Virus record (IMG/VR): IMGVR_UViG_3300044972_001586
Coordinates: 1 to 57,902 of that record
Direction: 5' to 3' (one strand)
Origin: a virus
DNA length: 57,902 bases
The first letter of the stretch is position 1. The number at the start of each line of letters is the position of its first letter. Below the pieces are notes generated by a model that made no database searches, had not been told where the DNA came from, and saw only the letters and a list, made by a program, of their open reading frames with translations. This document shows positions 47,386 through 53,037 of this stretch, in pieces. A program made the position numbers and the translations under genes.

Positions 47386-47532
47386 AATAAATTTACAGGA
47401 TGCTTGTTTTTTCAATTTAAAAGTTTGATTTTTTGATTTGCTGTATGCATCCTTTAATAAGTTCAGGTTAGTTTTTGATTTTACATCCAATTGTATAATT
47501 TTTTTAATTTTGCTGGAACTAACCTTTTTTTG

Positions 47533-47606
47533 CAGTTCGTACGGGATTCGAACCCGTGATCTCCACGATTGACAGTCGGGTATCTTAACCGCTAGACCAA
47601 CGAACT
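47533..47606 (-). tRNA. tRNA-Asp(GUC)
   Basis: Acceptor AGTTCGT/ACGAACT, G73, anticodon stem CCCGA/TCGTG, loop CTGTCAA. Confidence 0.93.
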
Positions 47607-47769
47607 ATGTTTAAAAAAGAAAATAATGAGGGAGTACCCGTCTCGCTCCAATCTTAATTGCTTCTTCAGTTTTAATGAGGCCTCGGCAAAGGGTGGTGCA
47701 CTTCTTAAATTCCGTTCCTGGTTTGTCGACAACCGAAAAACAGAGAAGGCCATTATTTTCTTTTATCTT

Positions 47770-48678
47770 TTATTGTTTCCAAGATTTTCTTTTGAAACAA
47801 TTAATTTCATAAAATTCTGGGAGAAATCTTTTCATCCATCCATTTATTTTTTGATCTGATAATCCAACTATTTTAGAAGCTTGAGATACCCATCCAAAGG
47901 AAGAAAAATCTATGCCTGATGAAATTAATTCTTCTGCAATTCTTTGATTCTTTTCGTTGTATTGTATTGCATTTAAAGCTCTCTTATCTACTTTTGGGGT
48001 TTTTAATTCTTTGGATCTTATTAATCTTTCTTCTAATTTTTTAGTTTCGGAATTTGAAAGGAAGGAAATTAAGTCCTCGATTTTAAAGCTCTCTGTCTCG
48101 TCATAAGCTATTCTATAAACTCTCCATCCTGATTTTTCTAAATTATGATCCCTGGTTATGTCATGATCTATTCTTTTTTTATTTATAAAATGACATTTTC
48201 CATCAAATTCAACTGCTACTTTTTCATTAATAAAAGCAAAATCAATAAAATATGGATAAACTGGATGTTGAAAGATAACATCATACTTTGAATAAATCTT
48301 ATTCTCTTCAAATATATTGTGTAACCATTCCTCTCCGTAGGTCATTAACCCGTTTGCTACTTTACCCCAAGCCGTTTTTTGGAAATTGTTTTTATCCGAA
48401 AGATATTCGAATCTTTTTTTCCTCATTTTTTCCTTAGTTTCTTCTGAATATACTTTAGTATGACTGAGTGTTTTTAAACATTTTTTATCTCCACAAGTGG
48501 AATTAAATTTTATACCTCTTCTTAATTTTCTATTTTTTTCACAATATGGGCACTTAGGAATTTTCATATTTTCATATTTTTGATAATATTCAAGAAGACT
48601 GATTCCATATTTTTTTAAACTTGTCGATAGACCTAATTTATTTTTACAAATTGTTCCATCTATTTTAGATATAATCAT
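47770..48678 (-). CDS. Homing endonuclease, DUF559/Vsr-like nuclease fold
   Basis: 302 residues. A CPYCEKNRKLRRG zinc finger pairs with CGDKKC (about 43-75). The nuclease core YFIDFAFINEKVAVEFDGKC (about 144-163) is followed by DHDITRDHNLEKSGWRVYRI, giving D, E and a Vsr/DUF559 pattern. A C-terminal helix-turn-helix-like module (VSQASKIVGLSDQKINGWMK) is a NUMOD-type DNA-binding repeat. Immediately after its stop the frame stays open for about 50 codons (KIKENNG...), so the C-terminus may have been trimmed by a stop. A GATATATAG box is at 48683-48690. Confidence 0.78.
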   Translation of the reverse strand: MIISKIDGTICKNKLGLSTSLKKYGISLLEYYQKYENMKIPKCPYCEKNRKLRRGIKFNSTCGDKKCLKTLSHTKVYSEETKEKMRKKRFEYLSDKNNFQKTAWGKVANGLMTYGEEWLHNIFEENKIYSKYDVIFQHPVYPYFIDFAFINEKVAVEFDGKCHFINKKRIDHDITRDHNLEKSGWRVYRIAYDETESFKIEDLISFLSNSETKKLEERLIRSKELKTPKVDKRALNAIQYNEKNQRIAEELISSGIDFSSFGWVSQASKIVGLSDQKINGWMKRFLPEFYEINCFKRKSWKQ

Positions 48679-48682
48679 AATC

Positions 48683-48690
48683 TATATATC
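48683..48690 (-). promoter_or_regulatory. GATATATA promoter-like box
   Basis: GATATATAGATT ends at the ATG of the homing endonuclease (48678). Confidence 0.45.
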
Positions 48691-48735
48691 CAAATTAAGT
48701 TCGAATAATTTGTCGTTTTGCCATTTTTTAAGTTG

Positions 48736-48818
48736 TTATCCCGTCAGGAGTCGAACCTGAATACAGCTTTCGCTTCCAGAGCCAAAATCTGGGGTGTTGC
48801 CAGTTACACTACAGGATA
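48736..48818 (-). tRNA. tRNA-Gln(UUG) with extra variable arm
   Basis: Acceptor TATCCTG/CGGGATA, anticodon CCAGA-TTTTGGC-TCTGG. The variable region includes AGC-GAAA-GCT, a class II-like arm not expected in Gln tRNAs. Confidence 0.88.
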
Positions 48819-48830
48819 ATTTATTTGGGG

Positions 48831-48904
48831 TGGGCCATACAGGGCTCGAACCTGTGACCTTGACATTATGAGTGTCCCGCTCTGACCAACTGAGCTAAAG
48901 GCCC
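48831..48904 (-). tRNA. tRNA-Met/Ile2(CAU)
   Basis: Acceptor GGGCCTT/ATGGCCC (one mismatch), A73, loop CTCATAA. Confidence 0.88.
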
Positions 48905-48911
48905 GATTTTT

Positions 48912-48928
48912 CTAATATGTCAAATAAC
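48912..48928 (-). promoter_or_regulatory. boxA-like element GTTATTTGACATATTAG
   Basis: 8 nt upstream of tRNA-Met and 13 nt downstream of an ACCGTATGTT box: a promoter-boxA-tRNA arrangement. Confidence 0.55.
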
Positions 48929-48940
48929 TCTTTGTGAAGT

Positions 48941-48950
48941 AACATACGGT
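48941..48950 (-). promoter_or_regulatory. ACCGTATGTT promoter-like box overlapping tRNA-Ser CCA
   Basis: Shares its first bases with the encoded CCA of tRNA-Ser(GCU), as at 39562. Confidence 0.5.
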
Positions 48951-49038
48951 GGCAGAAGATACAGGACTCGAACCTGTACACCGAATTAACGGTGAGCTAG
49001 TTAGCAACCAGTTGCAGTACCATTATGCTTAATCTTCT
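48950..49038 (-). tRNA. tRNA-Ser(GCU), CCA encoded
   Basis: Acceptor AGAAGAT/ATCTTCT, G73, loop TTGCTAA, variable arm ACCG-TTAATT-CGGT. Confidence 0.9.
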
Positions 49039-49043
49039 AATTG

Positions 49044-49119
49044 TGGAGCTAGTGGGAATCAAACCCACCACAGTCTGATTGCAAATCAGACTCGCCGAAG
49101 TCTTGGTACATGTAACCCC
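49044..49119 (-). tRNA. tRNA-Ala(UGC)
   Basis: Acceptor GGGGTTA/TAGCTCC with two wobble pairs, A73, anticodon TCTGA-TTTGCAA-TCAGA. The D-arm is atypical. Confidence 0.82.
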
Positions 49120-49128
49120 ATTTTTATT

Positions 49129-49216
49129 TGGCGGAGAGGACAGGATTCGAACCTGCGGTACCTTTCGGTACACATGCTTTCCAAGCATGCTCCTTAAACC
49201 ACTCGGACACCTCTCC
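49129..49216 (-). tRNA. tRNA-Ser(GGA), CCA encoded
   Basis: Acceptor GGAGAGG/CCTCTCC, G73, CATGC-TTGGAAA-GCATG, variable arm GTACC-GAAA-GGTAC. Confidence 0.95.
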
Positions 49217-49221
49217 AGGTG

Positions 49222-49305
49222 AGCCAGATGTAGGATTCGAACCTACGGTGTACTTTCGTATCCGGTTTACAAAACCGGCGCTATCGACCTCTAAGCGAAT
49301 CTGGC
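49222..49305 (-). tRNA. tRNA-Thr(UGU) with extra variable arm
   Basis: Acceptor GCCAGAT/ATCTGGC, anticodon CCGGT-TTTGTAA-ACCGG. The variable region TAC-GAAA-GTA is class II-like, unusual for Thr. Confidence 0.9.
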
Positions 49306-49378
49306 GTTTTTGACAAGCTTATAACTGGTCCTGTCCAGTACTTGTCGTGTATGCCACTTTCCAGGATGAGATCAAAAA

Positions 49379-49552
49379 TTACTTACAGTCTGCACTGTCA
49401 GAACAAACTGATGTGCTGTCTGGGCAAACACAAGCAGTGTCTTTGTTACAAGTGCTGTCGCATTTACTAGCGCAATTGCTAGATTGATTTGATCCGTTAG
49501 AGCAAGAGCCCAATGCTAATGCTAAAGTTAAAGCTAAGATTAAGTTTTTCAT
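49379..49552 (-). CDS. Cys-rich small lipoprotein inside the tRNA array, 57 aa
   Basis: MKNLILALTLALALGSC: signal peptide with lipobox LGSC (Cys17), then a 40-residue Ser/Asp-rich mature part with eight more cysteines (NCASKCDSTCNKDTACVC). Predicted to be a disulfide-rich host-envelope lipoprotein; superinfection exclusion is one possibility. Confidence 0.7.
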   Translation of the reverse strand: MKNLILALTLALALGSCSNGSNQSSNCASKCDSTCNKDTACVCPDSTSVCSDSADCK

Positions 49553-49573
49553 TTTTATTTTTAAGTTGTTTTG

Positions 49574-49645
49574 CTGGGATGGAGAATTTCGAAATCTCGA
49601 CCTACGGATTAACAGTCCGCCGCTCTGCCTCTGAGCTACATCCCA
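49574..49645 (-). tRNA. tRNA-Asn(GUU)
   Basis: Acceptor TGGGATG/CATCCCA, G73, anticodon stem GCGGA/TCCGT, loop CTGTTAA. Confidence 0.92.
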
Positions 49646-49655
49646 ATGTAATTTG

Positions 49656-49746
49656 CTGACTAAAAGGGATTCGAACCCTAAACTCCCGCCCTATTGTCTT
49701 CCGTTAAGAATATCGTCGGGCAGTGTGCTCCAATACACCATAGCCA
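49656..49746 (-). ncRNA. tRNA-like element with enlarged anticodon region (91 nt)
   Basis: Acceptor TGGCTAT/TTAGTCA, D-arm TGT-ATTGGAG-CACA, T-arm TAGGG-TTCGAAT-CCCTT. Between GCCC and GGGC lies a 26-nt loop (normal about 7-9) that contains ATTCTTA, a possible Arg(UCU) loop. Function uncertain. Confidence 0.5.
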
Positions 49747-49797
49747 ATCGAGAGTTTCGAACCTCTCAGTTTTAGGTTAATTACTCCTAAAATTTGT

Positions 49798-49869
49798 TGC
49801 GGCTCTCAGGATTCGAACCTGGTGTCTCTGGGTTATGAGCCCAGTATGTAAGCCATTTCACTCAGCCGC
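49798..49869 (-). tRNA. tRNA-Met/Ile2(CAU), third copy
   Basis: Acceptor GCGGCTG/GAGCCGC (one mismatch), A73, anticodon CTGGG-CTCATAA-CCCAG. Confidence 0.88.
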
Positions 49870-49880
49870 AATTTATTTAG

Positions 49881-49987
49881 CCCCTCCAGCTGGATTCGAA
49901 CCAGCTTACTCGTGGATGAATTCGTCGGGGGATACCGAAAGGGCGATTCATCCGTCTCTGTGTTTTACCTCATAGAACTACAGAGGG
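49881..49987 (-). ncRNA. Oversized tRNA-like element (107 nt)
   Basis: Acceptor CCCTCTG/TGGAGGG, D-stem GTTC, T-arm GCTGG-TTCGAAT-CCAGC. The middle is a long hairpin GGATGAAT...ATTCATCC instead of a normal anticodon arm. Confidence 0.5.
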
Positions 49988-49993
49988 ATTTTG

Positions 49994-50105
49994 TACAAAA
50001 GGCAGGACTTGCACCTGCATGGTTCGGTTACCCTGTACCGACCCCTGACGGGGTCACGTCTGTCTATCATCCTTTTTCGAATATGGATGCTTCCGCCACT
50101 CTTGT
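49994..50105 (-). ncRNA. Oversized tRNA-like element (112 nt), Leu-like
   Basis: Acceptor ACAAGAG/CTTTTGT, TGGCGGAA start of a Leu D-arm interrupted by a CATCC...GGATG hairpin, a hairpin GACCCC-GTCA-GGGGTC, a variable arm CGGT...ACCG and T-arm GCAGG-TGCAAGT-CCTGC. First RNA of its array, directly behind boxA. Confidence 0.5.
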
Positions 50106-50118
50106 ATTTTTGGCTTTT

Positions 50119-50135
50119 CTAATATGTCAAAGAAC
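50119..50135 (-). promoter_or_regulatory. boxA-like element GTTCTTTGACATATTAG
   Basis: Best match in the window to rRNA-leader boxA; 14 nt upstream of the first tRNA-like element and about 35 nt downstream of an ACCGTATACT box. Confidence 0.6.
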
Positions 50136-50169
50136 CAATAAAGATTTTTTATTGTCTTTATTGTACCTA

Positions 50170-50179
50170 AGTATACGGT
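50170..50179 (-). promoter_or_regulatory. ACCGTATACT promoter-like box heading the 48.9-50.1 kb tRNA array
   Basis: Followed by a short AATAAAGA...TCTTTATT hairpin and the boxA-like element. Confidence 0.55.
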
Positions 50180-50241
50180 CTTGTTTCGTAGAACCTAAGA
50201 GGAAATTAAAAATTTTTTAATTATTTTTTAATTTCTTTTTT

Positions 50242-50692
50242 TGGTGGAGCAGGGGGGAATCGAACCCCCGTCTTGTTCAGCTTGTTCAAGGACTCGTTCA
50301 CATGCTTAGATCAGTTTTTCTAAACTGTCAAAATTTGTCACCTGGATTTTTTGACTGATTCCTTGGTGACCGTTTTATCAGCGAACCTTCCGATAGTGTC
50401 GATCTGAATGGGTATTGGATTTCTCCTCAAGGTTTCACTCGGTTTCCACTTGGCGGTACTACAAACCTTTTTTCCCGCATGTGAGATTTTCTGTTCCTGG
50501 GTAATCTCAAACCCGATGAGAATTAAGCTGCAATAGCTAATTCAGCTCCTACTAAAGACATTGCATCTTCAAAGGAGAAAGTTGACTTTTCGCCGTTTAC
50601 ATTTTATATAGGTGATTAAAGAGTTTCCAATACTAACTCTGCATGCATCATCACGAAAATCAAGAACTGCCAATCGATGCCTGGTCTGCCCC
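50242..50692 (-). ncRNA. ssrA: Phage-encoded tmRNA
   Basis: The 5' end GGGGCAG pairs with CTGCTCC before A-CCA (encoded CCA at 50242-50244). The T-arm is GGGGG-TTCGATT-CCCCC and a D-loop analogue GGCATCGATTGGCAG follows the 5' acceptor. An internal tag frame sits about 92 nt from the 5' end. The remainder can form several hairpins, as in the tmRNA pseudoknot region. Length about 451 nt, above the usual ~360. It would tag products of stalled ribosomes during infection, using the phage's own tag. Confidence 0.9.
50523..50600 (-). other. tmRNA tag-peptide frame (25 codons + stop)
   Basis: Reads VNGEKSTFSFEDAMSLVGAE then LAIAA-stop. The start VNGEKS parallels ANDENY of E. coli, and the end LAIAA parallels the protease-recognised LAA terminus. 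It is longer than most tags (8-15 residues). The resume codon is inferred as GTA by alignment to GCA-AAC-GAC-GAA. Confidence 0.82.
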
Positions 50693-50696
50693 ATAA

Positions 50697-50707
50697 ATTA
50701 AAGAACT
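50697..50707 (-). promoter_or_regulatory. boxA-like GTTCTTTAATT before tmRNA
   Basis: Sits directly before the tmRNA 5' end and matches the E. coli boxA core (CTCTTTAA) better than the tRNA-array copies do. Confidence 0.45.
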
Positions 50708-50715
50708 GTTTATCT

Positions 50716-50725
50716 AATATACGAC
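50716..50725 (-). promoter_or_regulatory. GTCGTATATT promoter-like box of the tmRNA
   Basis: Variant of the ACCGTATATT box, 23 nt upstream of the tmRNA 5' end. Confidence 0.5.
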
Positions 50726-50753
50726 TATAGATACGGACCTGTAGAAAATTTCA

Positions 50754-50784
50754 TAAAAAAACCTGAACTTTTTAAAGGTTCAGG
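50754..50784 (-). terminator. Intrinsic terminator
   Basis: CCTGAACC / GGTTCAGG-type hairpin followed by seven T on the minus strand, just upstream of the tmRNA promoter. Confidence 0.8.
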
Positions 50785-50813
50785 CTTAGTAGAGGATCTT
50801 CTATATTTCTATA

Positions 50814-50909
50814 TCACGATATTCGAACTAAGCCTGCAGCATCCGGGTTGCCGTCTCCTGTAGTAGAGGCTCCCATCTGATTTATATTTGCTTGACTTAT
50901 CGAAATCAT
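50814..50909 (-). CDS. Possible 31-aa peptide
   Basis: MISISQANINQMGASTTGDG... with GATATATA 23 nt upstream (50932-50939) and a terminator downstream. The C-terminus NPDAAGLVRIS is unrecognised. Weak coding evidence. Confidence 0.35.
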   Translation of the reverse strand: MISISQANINQMGASTTGDGNPDAAGLVRIS

Positions 50910-50931
50910 TTTTTAGTTTTTTATTGTTTGT

Positions 50932-50939
50932 TATATATC
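50932..50939 (-). promoter_or_regulatory. GATATATA promoter-like box
   Basis: GATATATAAC upstream of the possible peptide at 50814. Three copies of TAGTGGAAAA lie further upstream at about 50965-51047 and may be a regulatory cluster. Confidence 0.4.
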
Positions 50940-51051
50940 AATTTGTTTTTAAAGTTTCACATTTTTTTCCACTATAATTGAAAAAAATTGAATTATTTTC
51001 CATTTTTTTCCACTAAGGCCACATTTTTTGGAAAAATTTTCCACTATAGGC

Positions 51052-51663
51052 TTAAGCGAAGAAGGTTTTACCCTCTATATTTGAGATGTCTTGGAGTTTT
51101 CCGTCCATTTCAACCGAAAGAATTTTTAGTGGAACCCCTTTAATGAGGGTTATTTCTTTCTCGTCATCCCCAGTAAAAGGTTCGACGTTGGTGATTAGAG
51201 TCTTTTCCCAGTCAACTCCATTCTCAGGAACTTCTGCTTCTATCAAGACTTTAGATGGCTTGCTGTAGTCACCCCAGTGTGTGTCTGCTGAGTCAGAATC
51301 CCAAGTCCAATAGATACCAAGGTGTTTCCCTTCGCGTTCTAAATGATCAAGCCACGAGCTTGTAACGGTCATTGCTCTCCATATAGTCGCCTTTCCGTTT
51401 CGAATAACATCATTTTTATATACGCTAATCAGTTCTTCCATCTTATATCTTAGATCATATTCTAACCAATTCAAGAAATCCTCTTGATCTATATCTTCGT
51501 CATCAACATCGGTTAGCTGCTCCTCGTCTTTGTAAAGGGTCATAGCCCATTCGTCTTTAGCTGCCATGTCTTCGACAAAATCTCGGGTAAGAATTGAATC
51601 CAGATTTACCGAGGATAAGAGAGACTCGGTGATGAAATTTTCAAAGAGTGTTAGGTGTTTCAT
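51052..51663 (-). CDS. Putative packaged ADP-ribosyltransferase (Alt-like)
   Basis: 203 residues. The leader MKHLTLFENFITESLLSSVN resembles the MKHIKLFE family and T4 head-targeting leaders. A C-terminal ART-like domain has Arg96 in ATIWRAMTV, a hydrophobic YWTWDSDSA strand, and EKE (168-170) followed by ITLIKGVPLKILSVEMDG, where ART toxins carry the catalytic ExE and the next strand. T4 Alt is a virion-injected ADP-ribosyltransferase with the same plan. The central Ser-Thr-Ser motif is not clear. Confidence 0.55.
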   Translation of the reverse strand: MKHLTLFENFITESLLSSVNLDSILTRDFVEDMAAKDEWAMTLYKDEEQLTDVDDEDIDQEDFLNWLEYDLRYKMEELISVYKNDVIRNGKATIWRAMTVTSSWLDHLEREGKHLGIYWTWDSDSADTHWGDYSKPSKVLIEAEVPENGVDWEKTLITNVEPFTGDDEKEITLIKGVPLKILSVEMDGKLQDISNIEGKTFFA

Positions 51664-52583
51664 TATAGACCGATGTCATTTAAGTCTGCTAGAAGATCCG
51701 ATTCCTCCGAATAGCCTTCTGGAAACTCTAGACCTGAGTATCCTGGAAGTTTCTTCAGTTCTTTCCAGATTGATTTTAGTTCAACCGCCATTTTTGCTGG
51801 GTTAGCATGGATCATTTCTTGTACCTCCTCAGGAGAATTTGCCATGAAATCGCATAATCCCTGCTCTTCGTATTTTCCGTTTAGCATAAGATCTAATTTT
51901 CCTACTGGATTCCATTTCCCTTCTAATGAGACCCTAAACATTCTTCCACCTATTACTACATCCCATATTTTAAATTGGCCTTTAACCTCGGTAGGTAAAA
52001 AGTCTTTTGCTTCGGATTTAGTTAAAGATAAATCCCTCGAAAAATCTCCTTTCCGATTATAACCTTCTCTTCCATACAAAGAAAATCCCCCGACTTCTCC
52101 AAACTTTATCCCTTCTTCCATTACATTAAGTGCCCCTTGCTTTGTTAATGTAATGTTCTTAGGAGAATCAATTCTACCGGTGGAGGGATTCAATTTAAAA
52201 TCTGATGCATATCTTCTGAGAATACCATATGCTTTTTCACTTAAACCTGTTTTTGAGGATTGACTTTCATATTTAGAATATCTGTCAATCAAATAATCTA
52301 GCATTCCTTTTAAATCTAAACCATTTTTTAGAAATCCGGATCTTACCCCTCTATCTCTAACATATCCAGAACCAGGCTGAAGAACTATCCCTTCCGGGTA
52401 GTAATCAAATCTTCTGTTCTTTAGAATGATGTTTCCATTTTTAGCAACGATTGGGGTTGTGGAATCATAAAATCCTAGCTCTTCCAGTCTTTTCCATTCT
52501 GCAGGAAAATCTGAAGCTATGCTTGCAACGCTAGCCTCGTTTAGCTTTAAATAGGATTCAAAATTGTGGATTCTTGACTTCAT
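51663..52583 (-). CDS. Putative packaged protein, 306 aa, with family motif at its C-terminus
   Basis: The N-terminus MKSRIHNFESYLKLNEASVA ends in LNE-AS, like a prohead-protease site. The last 20 residues (GYSEESDLLADLNDIGL) repeat the YSEEELRDLIGDLRSVGH block that opens the 41.7-45.5 kb family. The middle is unrecognised (about 30-285). Abuts the ART-like gene by 1 nt. Confidence 0.6.
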   Translation of the reverse strand: MKSRIHNFESYLKLNEASVASIASDFPAEWKRLEELGFYDSTTPIVAKNGNIILKNRRFDYYPEGIVLQPGSGYVRDRGVRSGFLKNGLDLKGMLDYLIDRYSKYESQSSKTGLSEKAYGILRRYASDFKLNPSTGRIDSPKNITLTKQGALNVMEEGIKFGEVGGFSLYGREGYNRKGDFSRDLSLTKSEAKDFLPTEVKGQFKIWDVVIGGRMFRVSLEGKWNPVGKLDLMLNGKYEEQGLCDFMANSPEEVQEMIHANPAKMAVELKSIWKELKKLPGYSGLEFPEGYSEESDLLADLNDIGL

Positions 52584-52596
52584 CTTCTATATATCA

Positions 52597-52622
52597 CAAA
52601 AAACCCCGATTGAATCGGGGTT
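52597..52622 (-). terminator. Intrinsic terminator
   Basis: AACCCCGATT / AATCGGGGTT hairpin with six T on the minus strand, ending the non-coding unit at 52.6-52.9 kb. Confidence 0.85.
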
Positions 52623-52633
52623 AGAAGTTTGAC

Positions 52634-52868
52634 AGGATCGTGTTCGTTTATTTCTCCCCGGCGGGATATCTCTCTTTTGACGTCTGAGAATTTGACGGTA
52701 ACCTTTTTTGAAACTGGAGATTTTACCAGGGTGCTCGATAAGGACGAATCCTTAATTAAGCTTGCATTGATTAATTGTAGTTAATTTTTGCTGTATCGAT
52801 CCTTTTACTGGTTCCTGTGGGTTTTTCTTAATTTAATTTTAGGTTTTTAAGTTTGCTGTAAGGAACCT
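52634..52868 (-). ncRNA. Non-coding unit with two bipartite flanking elements (possible circular RNA)
   Basis: Copy 1: 5' part 52853-52868 (AGGTTCC, TTACAGCAA) with partner GGAACC at 52810. Copy 2: 5' part 52788-52803 (AGGATCG, ATACAGCAA) with partner CGATCCT at 52634, enclosing about 147 nt. A GATATATA box (52909-52916) and two GATG-GTAAAA-CATC hairpins lie upstream, and a terminator lies downstream. The enclosed segment also has an open frame (TLVKSPVSKKVTVKFSDVKR) of unknown meaning. Confidence 0.6.
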
Positions 52869-52908
52869 GGGATGTTTTACCATCCAAGATGTTTTACCAT
52901 CTGTATCT

Positions 52909-52916
52909 TATATATC
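52909..52916 (-). promoter_or_regulatory. GATATATA promoter-like box
   Basis: Heads the non-coding unit at 52.6-52.9 kb. Confidence 0.45.
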
Positions 52917-52940
52917 AGAACGCTGATTTTGTTTCAATCA

Positions 52941-52970
52941 AAAAGAAGGAATTTTTTAAGGATTCCTCCT
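52941..52970 (-). terminator. Intrinsic terminator
   Basis: AGGAGGAAT / ATTCCTTCT hairpin (one G-U) plus TTTTT on the minus strand, after the gene at 53038. Confidence 0.7.
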
Positions 52971-53037
52971 TTCTTTGGGACTTGATCCGGAGATCAACAC
53001 CACCACTCTGTTTTAGGAACAGAGAAACCATTATCTC

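Larger units (their letters stand above)
46765..47525 (-). repeat. Five tandem copies of a bipartite flanking element (AGGnnnn-WTACAGCAA ... n'n'n'n'CCT)
   Basis: 5' parts at 46888-46903, 47028-47043, 47370-47385, 47438-47453 and 47510-47525; cores TTACAGCAA (three), ATACAGCAA and TTCCAGCAA. Matching 3' arms at 46765, 46916, 47261, 47397 and 47465. Each pair is complementary over 7 nt and the four variable bases differ between copies, so pairing is maintained by covariation. Three copies bracket permuted tRNAs; the two at 47397 and 47465 bracket only about 40 nt. Confidence 0.85.

Noticed and set aside
46765-47525. Permuted group I or group II introns
   Set aside because: The flanks are only about 20-30 nt on each side and lack the conserved catalytic cores, so a classical self-splicing intron cannot fit.
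52972-53037. tRNA gene next to the 53038 stop codon
   Set aside because: An anticodon-like hairpin (CTCTGT-TCCTAAA-ACAGAG) and a second hairpin exist, but no acceptor stem pairs and no T-loop is present; at most a remnant.
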